The notes under the pieces are model-generated. The model had not been told where the DNA came from and made no database searches. It saw nothing but the letters and a program-made list of their open reading frames with translations. The position numbers were made by a program, and so were the translations under genes. Below, one piece after another: positions 61,408 to 64,000 of a stretch of 64,000 nt of DNA (within the stretch, counting starts at the first letter, position 1; the number at the start of each line of letters is the position of its first letter). The stretch is taken from assembly GCA_011087605.1 (NCBI GenBank), contig JAALLE010000001.1:1-64000 (forward strand). The letters are read 5' to 3'. Source of the DNA: Hyphomicrobiales bacterium (GTDB taxonomy: Bacteria > Pseudomonadota > Alphaproteobacteria > Rhizobiales > Rhizobiaceae).

Positions 61408-62553
61408 TCAGTGGGCAGCCGGAATTGACAGTTGCTGCGCCGTTGCAACACTGCGGGCGAGATATTTGTGAAAGTCGCGGATGGTGCCTTCAAAGTCGTC
61501 GCTGGCCAGGGGCCCAGCCTGAGCATGGGCAGACGACAGGGTCTGTTGCAATCGCACAAGTTTTTCGCGGTCTTCGCGGTTGACCTCTTCCCATAGGCCG
61601 ATGCGCTGCTGAATGGCGTCTTCCGACAGATCATCACCATAAACCGACATGGTCCAGCGAACCCGTATCCTGTTGACCGACAGGGGATGCAGGTTCAGCG
61701 ACACCAGAAGACTGGCCGACTGGCTCACGACCTGGGTCGGGAATATGCTGAACAATGTTGAGCGATGGCGCTGTTTTTCGTTTAGCCCGGGCGCACCGTG
61801 TCCCCGGCTTGGAATATCGTCGGGATAATTGGCGTGATAGCTGGTGAACAATTCGCCGGATGCTGATTTGGTGCATAATTCCGTAGGTGTGTATCCGCGC
61901 AATGTTTGTGGATGGACGACGGAGAGGTGATAGCCCTCCATGAAATTCTCAACCAGACATTTCCAGTTGCAATCCCAGACTTCTTCGGCCGCGTGAACTG
62001 TGCGGAAATCTTCGGTTTGGTAAGGTTCAATCATAGCGTCGAGATCGCGCAACTGCGGAGTCAGATCTTGGGCGTCGCTGTCGAGATTGGCGTAGATGAA
62101 TCCTTGCCAGATTTCGCACCTGATCTGAGGCAGGCCGCATTTACTTTGATCGAAATTTGCATTCTGCATGTGTGGCGCACGCACCAGTGCCCCATCGCGG
62201 CCATAGCTCCAGGCGTGATAACTACAAACAAACAATTTGCGGTTTCCGGTACCTTGCGCGACCGGCATGCTTCGGTGCCGGCATACATTCGACAGGACCC
62301 GAACTGTCCCGTCATTGCCGCGCACCACGAGCAGTGGTTCATCCAGCAGTTGAATGGTGAAAAAATCGCCGGGTTGGGAGATTTCGTCACTGCGTCCCAG
62401 GCAATGCCAGCCGCGACGCAGCAGTTCGGCTTTCTCGAACTCAAAGTAATCGGTTGAAGTGTAGAAGTTTCCCGGTAGGCCCATTGGGCCATCATCGGGC
62501 ATCATCGCAGTATTTTGCAGCGTTTCGCTCATCAAATGAAGGTTTGAAGCCAT
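61408..62553 (-). CDS. Rieske-type ring-hydroxylating/demethylating oxygenase alpha subunit
   Basis: 381 residues from ATG 62553, with GAAGTGAG about 9 nt upstream; a GTG at 62562 falls in that site. The Rieske cluster is CRHRSMPVAQGTG with FVCSYHAWSYG, and the mononuclear iron site is ENFMEGYHLSVVH. The family covers aromatic dioxygenases and amine or betaine monooxygenases (glycine betaine, stachydrine, carnitine). No reductase gene is adjacent. A betaine-type substrate would feed the distant sarcosine oxidase, but this is inference. Confidence 0.9.
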   Translation of the reverse strand: MASNLHLMSETLQNTAMMPDDGPMGLPGNFYTSTDYFEFEKAELLRRGWHCLGRSDEISQPGDFFTIQLLDEPLLVVRGNDGTVRVLSNVCRHRSMPVAQGTGNRKLFVCSYHAWSYGRDGALVRAPHMQNANFDQSKCGLPQIRCEIWQGFIYANLDSDAQDLTPQLRDLDAMIEPYQTEDFRTVHAAEEVWDCNWKCLVENFMEGYHLSVVHPQTLRGYTPTELCTKSASGELFTSYHANYPDDIPSRGHGAPGLNEKQRHRSTLFSIFPTQVVSQSASLLVSLNLHPLSVNRIRVRWTMSVYGDDLSEDAIQQRIGLWEEVNREDREKLVRLQQTLSSAHAQAGPLASDDFEGTIRDFHKYLARSVATAQQLSIPAAH

Positions 62554-62654
62554 GGTGAACACTCACTTCAGTCGGATGTCGGCAATAGCGATCCAGATAA
62601 GGTTGACGATAATTCCAGCACCATCATTGGCACTTTTGTCGCCCCTGGAGTCAC

Positions 62655-62694
62655 AAAAAACCGACACGCCAATGGCATCACGTGGCGTTTTTTT
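62655..62694. terminator. Bidirectional terminator-like hairpin
   Basis: ACGCCA (62666-62671) pairs with TGGCGT (62683-62688) around an 11-nt loop. It is followed by T7 on the plus strand (62688-62694), and on the minus strand, after 5 nt, by T6 (62655-62660). It sits between the dehydrogenase stop and the Rieske gene start, so it probably ends the dehydrogenase transcript. Confidence 0.5.
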
Positions 62695-62696
62695 GA

Positions 62697-63770
62697 CTAA
62701 CCTTGGCCGCGATTGAAATGGGATCCTGTCGGAGTGTTCAAAAATGCGTCCAGAGGTATATCCTCCTGTTTTAAAAATCCCTTGTTCAACAACATTCCGT
62801 CGCGCACCAATTCAATGACCCCAACAACTGAACTGGCAGTGGTCCAGGCAATCGCGGTGCGGGATGATCCGGCAATATCGATCGGCCTGTAACCTCGCAC
62901 AAATTCCTGGCGCTGGAGATTGCCGTCGATCAACCCTTCCGCCGATACGTGGATGTAGACAATGTCATCTCCCACCGGTGGTTTTGCATGGGTCAGTATT
63001 TGCCCTGCAATGTCGCGCTGCTCGCGCATCAGTAGTTCGTGAAAGAAAAAGTTCATCAATTGCATGTGTCCGGGATAGCGCATGGTCTTGTAGTCTATAT
63101 TGGCAACCTTGCCGTGATAGGTGTCGCACATCGTGCCGAGGCCACCGGATGTGGTGAAGGCTTCCAGTTTCACTCCGTCGATATAGATATTCTCGTGCCA
63201 TTCCATCGACGATAGGGTTTTGCGCTCGCCTTCTTCAATGACTTCGCAGTCGTTGAGATATTCGTTGACAACCCCTTCCGGCGACCAGTTGAAAGCATAG
63301 CCGAGCAGGCCTGTGGGATGTTGTGGAAGGGCGCCCACCCGCATGCGGCAGGCGCGGCATTGATCAAATCTGGCAATCAAGTCTGCGCCGACAATGCCGA
63401 CGAATCCTGGAGCCAATCCACATTGTGGCGCCATCAATCCATTTGAAGTTCTCGAGAGTTTCTGAATTGCCTCTGTCGTTGCGACATCTTCGGTCAGGTC
63501 GAAATAGTGGATACCGGCGGCATGGGCAGCGCGAGCCACTTCGATGTTGAGATGATAGGGCAGGCAGGACAGCACAGCTTGCGTATTTTGAAGTTCGGTC
63601 TGCAGCGCTTGGTCATCAGTAAGATCAAAGTTTTTAACCGCAAACGGCAGTTCTTCTTTCGGCGGATGAAGATCATAGCCCGTGACATCGAGACCAGACT
63701 GGTGCAGCAAAGTCGCTGCAAGGCGGCCAACCTTGCCAAGACCAAGTACGGAAATGGAATTAAATGACAT
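62697..63770 (-). CDS. Saccharopine dehydrogenase-like / lysine dehydrogenase family protein
   Basis: 357 residues from ATG 63770, with a strong GAGGAGAA site 7 nt upstream; the frame to 63905 is not needed. Rossmann motif SVLGLGKVGRLAA (GLGKVG at 10-15), then CLPYHLNIEVARAA and MAPQCGLAPGFVGIVGADL. The C-terminal domain has TSGGLGTMCDTYHGKVAN. The family includes lysine 6-dehydrogenases and saccharopine reductases. The divergent upstream region begins a frame with MDEI at the window edge, compatible with an AsnC/Lrp-type regulator, but that is unproven. Confidence 0.88.
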   Translation of the reverse strand: MSFNSISVLGLGKVGRLAATLLHQSGLDVTGYDLHPPKEELPFAVKNFDLTDDQALQTELQNTQAVLSCLPYHLNIEVARAAHAAGIHYFDLTEDVATTEAIQKLSRTSNGLMAPQCGLAPGFVGIVGADLIARFDQCRACRMRVGALPQHPTGLLGYAFNWSPEGVVNEYLNDCEVIEEGERKTLSSMEWHENIYIDGVKLEAFTTSGGLGTMCDTYHGKVANIDYKTMRYPGHMQLMNFFFHELLMREQRDIAGQILTHAKPPVGDDIVYIHVSAEGLIDGNLQRQEFVRGYRPIDIAGSSRTAIAWTTASSVVGVIELVRDGMLLNKGFLKQEDIPLDAFLNTPTGSHFNRGQG

Positions 63771-64000
63771 GATATTCTCCTCGATGACTGACCGATCAAG
63801 ATCCGAGGTCTCCCCTGGATTGCATACGCCGGCGATCATTTCTTCAAATAAGATGGGATTTGAGTCTTGCCCAACGCGGACCGCTGAATTGAATTGAAAC
63901 AACAACTGACCGGCAATCGAAACAGCAATCTGTTGCCGAAACGGGATTTTTCTACCGTTTTGCGCAAACTTTCGCTAAAGATCGATTTATGGATGAGATT

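Overview
The window looks like a chromosomal segment of an alphaproteobacterium, most likely Hyphomicrobiales (Rhizobiales) and possibly marine; base composition is moderate by eye. The assignment rests on gene families and their order: a cysteine-free L36 gene (rpmJ), a secreted TPR protein, pyruvate kinase coupled to a DUF1036 gene, an N-formylglutamate amidohydrolase fused by a 4-nt overlap to a DUF1244 gene, and GapR (DUF2312). A heterotetrameric sarcosine oxidase operon, a TctABC system with TctDE, PmtA, PccA/methylmalonyl-CoA mutase and a soluble transhydrogenase fit the same group. I see no insertion sequence, prophage, CRISPR array, tRNA or rRNA.

Layout. 1-6.6 kb: a TRAP binding protein, a Sel1 protein divergent from a di-heme peroxidase, then a tight three-gene sugar operon (LacD-type class I aldolase, fucose-isomerase-like protein, Gfo/Idh/MocA oxidoreductase) ending in a terminator. 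6.6-12.4 kb: an acyltransferase-3, an ArgP-type LysR regulator divergent from a membrane desaturase, and an operon of hydrolase, Ste14-like methyltransferase and secreted hydrolase, which together look like a lipid or envelope modification island. 12.5-17.6 kb: soxBDAG. 17.6-24.4 kb: the conserved housekeeping block with rpmJ, pyk and gapR. 24.4-31 kb: TctE/TctD, a divergent iron-type binding protein and tctCBA. 31-38 kb: a frameshifted gamma-glutamyltransferase, an orphan type I secretion ABC/HlyD pair and a Uup-type ABC-F ATPase. 38-45 kb: a glyoxalase-related protein, a helical-repeat protein, an unknown permease, moaA, a DM13 protein, a second Gfo/Idh/MocA oxidoreductase and a second di-heme protein. 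45-52 kb: methylmalonyl-CoA mutase, an SH3/alanine-rich coiled-coil protein, an MsrQ-like protein and PccA (propionyl-CoA catabolism). 52-64 kb: small stress-type proteins, an ArsR/AHSA1 pair, PmtA, a ketopantoate-reductase-like dehydrogenase, SthA, an aminotransferase, a hydrolase-nucleotide cyclase fusion, a fatty acid hydroxylase, a Rieske oxygenase and a saccharopine-dehydrogenase-like enzyme.

How the genes fit together. Uptake of organic acids (TRAP, Tct), oxidation of methylated amines (sarcosine oxidase, perhaps the Rieske oxygenase), propionyl-CoA catabolism and amino-acid-type dehydrogenases suggest a heterotroph living on small carboxylates, amino acids and osmolytes. The most novel-looking items are the LacD/COG2407/Gfo-Idh operon, tandem terminator-like hairpins in front of rpmJ, the Tct regulatory module with an extra binding protein and 11-bp direct repeats, the hydrolase/Ste14/hydrolase operon, and the cyclase fusion with altered active-site residues. 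All functional assignments come from reading motifs and context; no database search was run.
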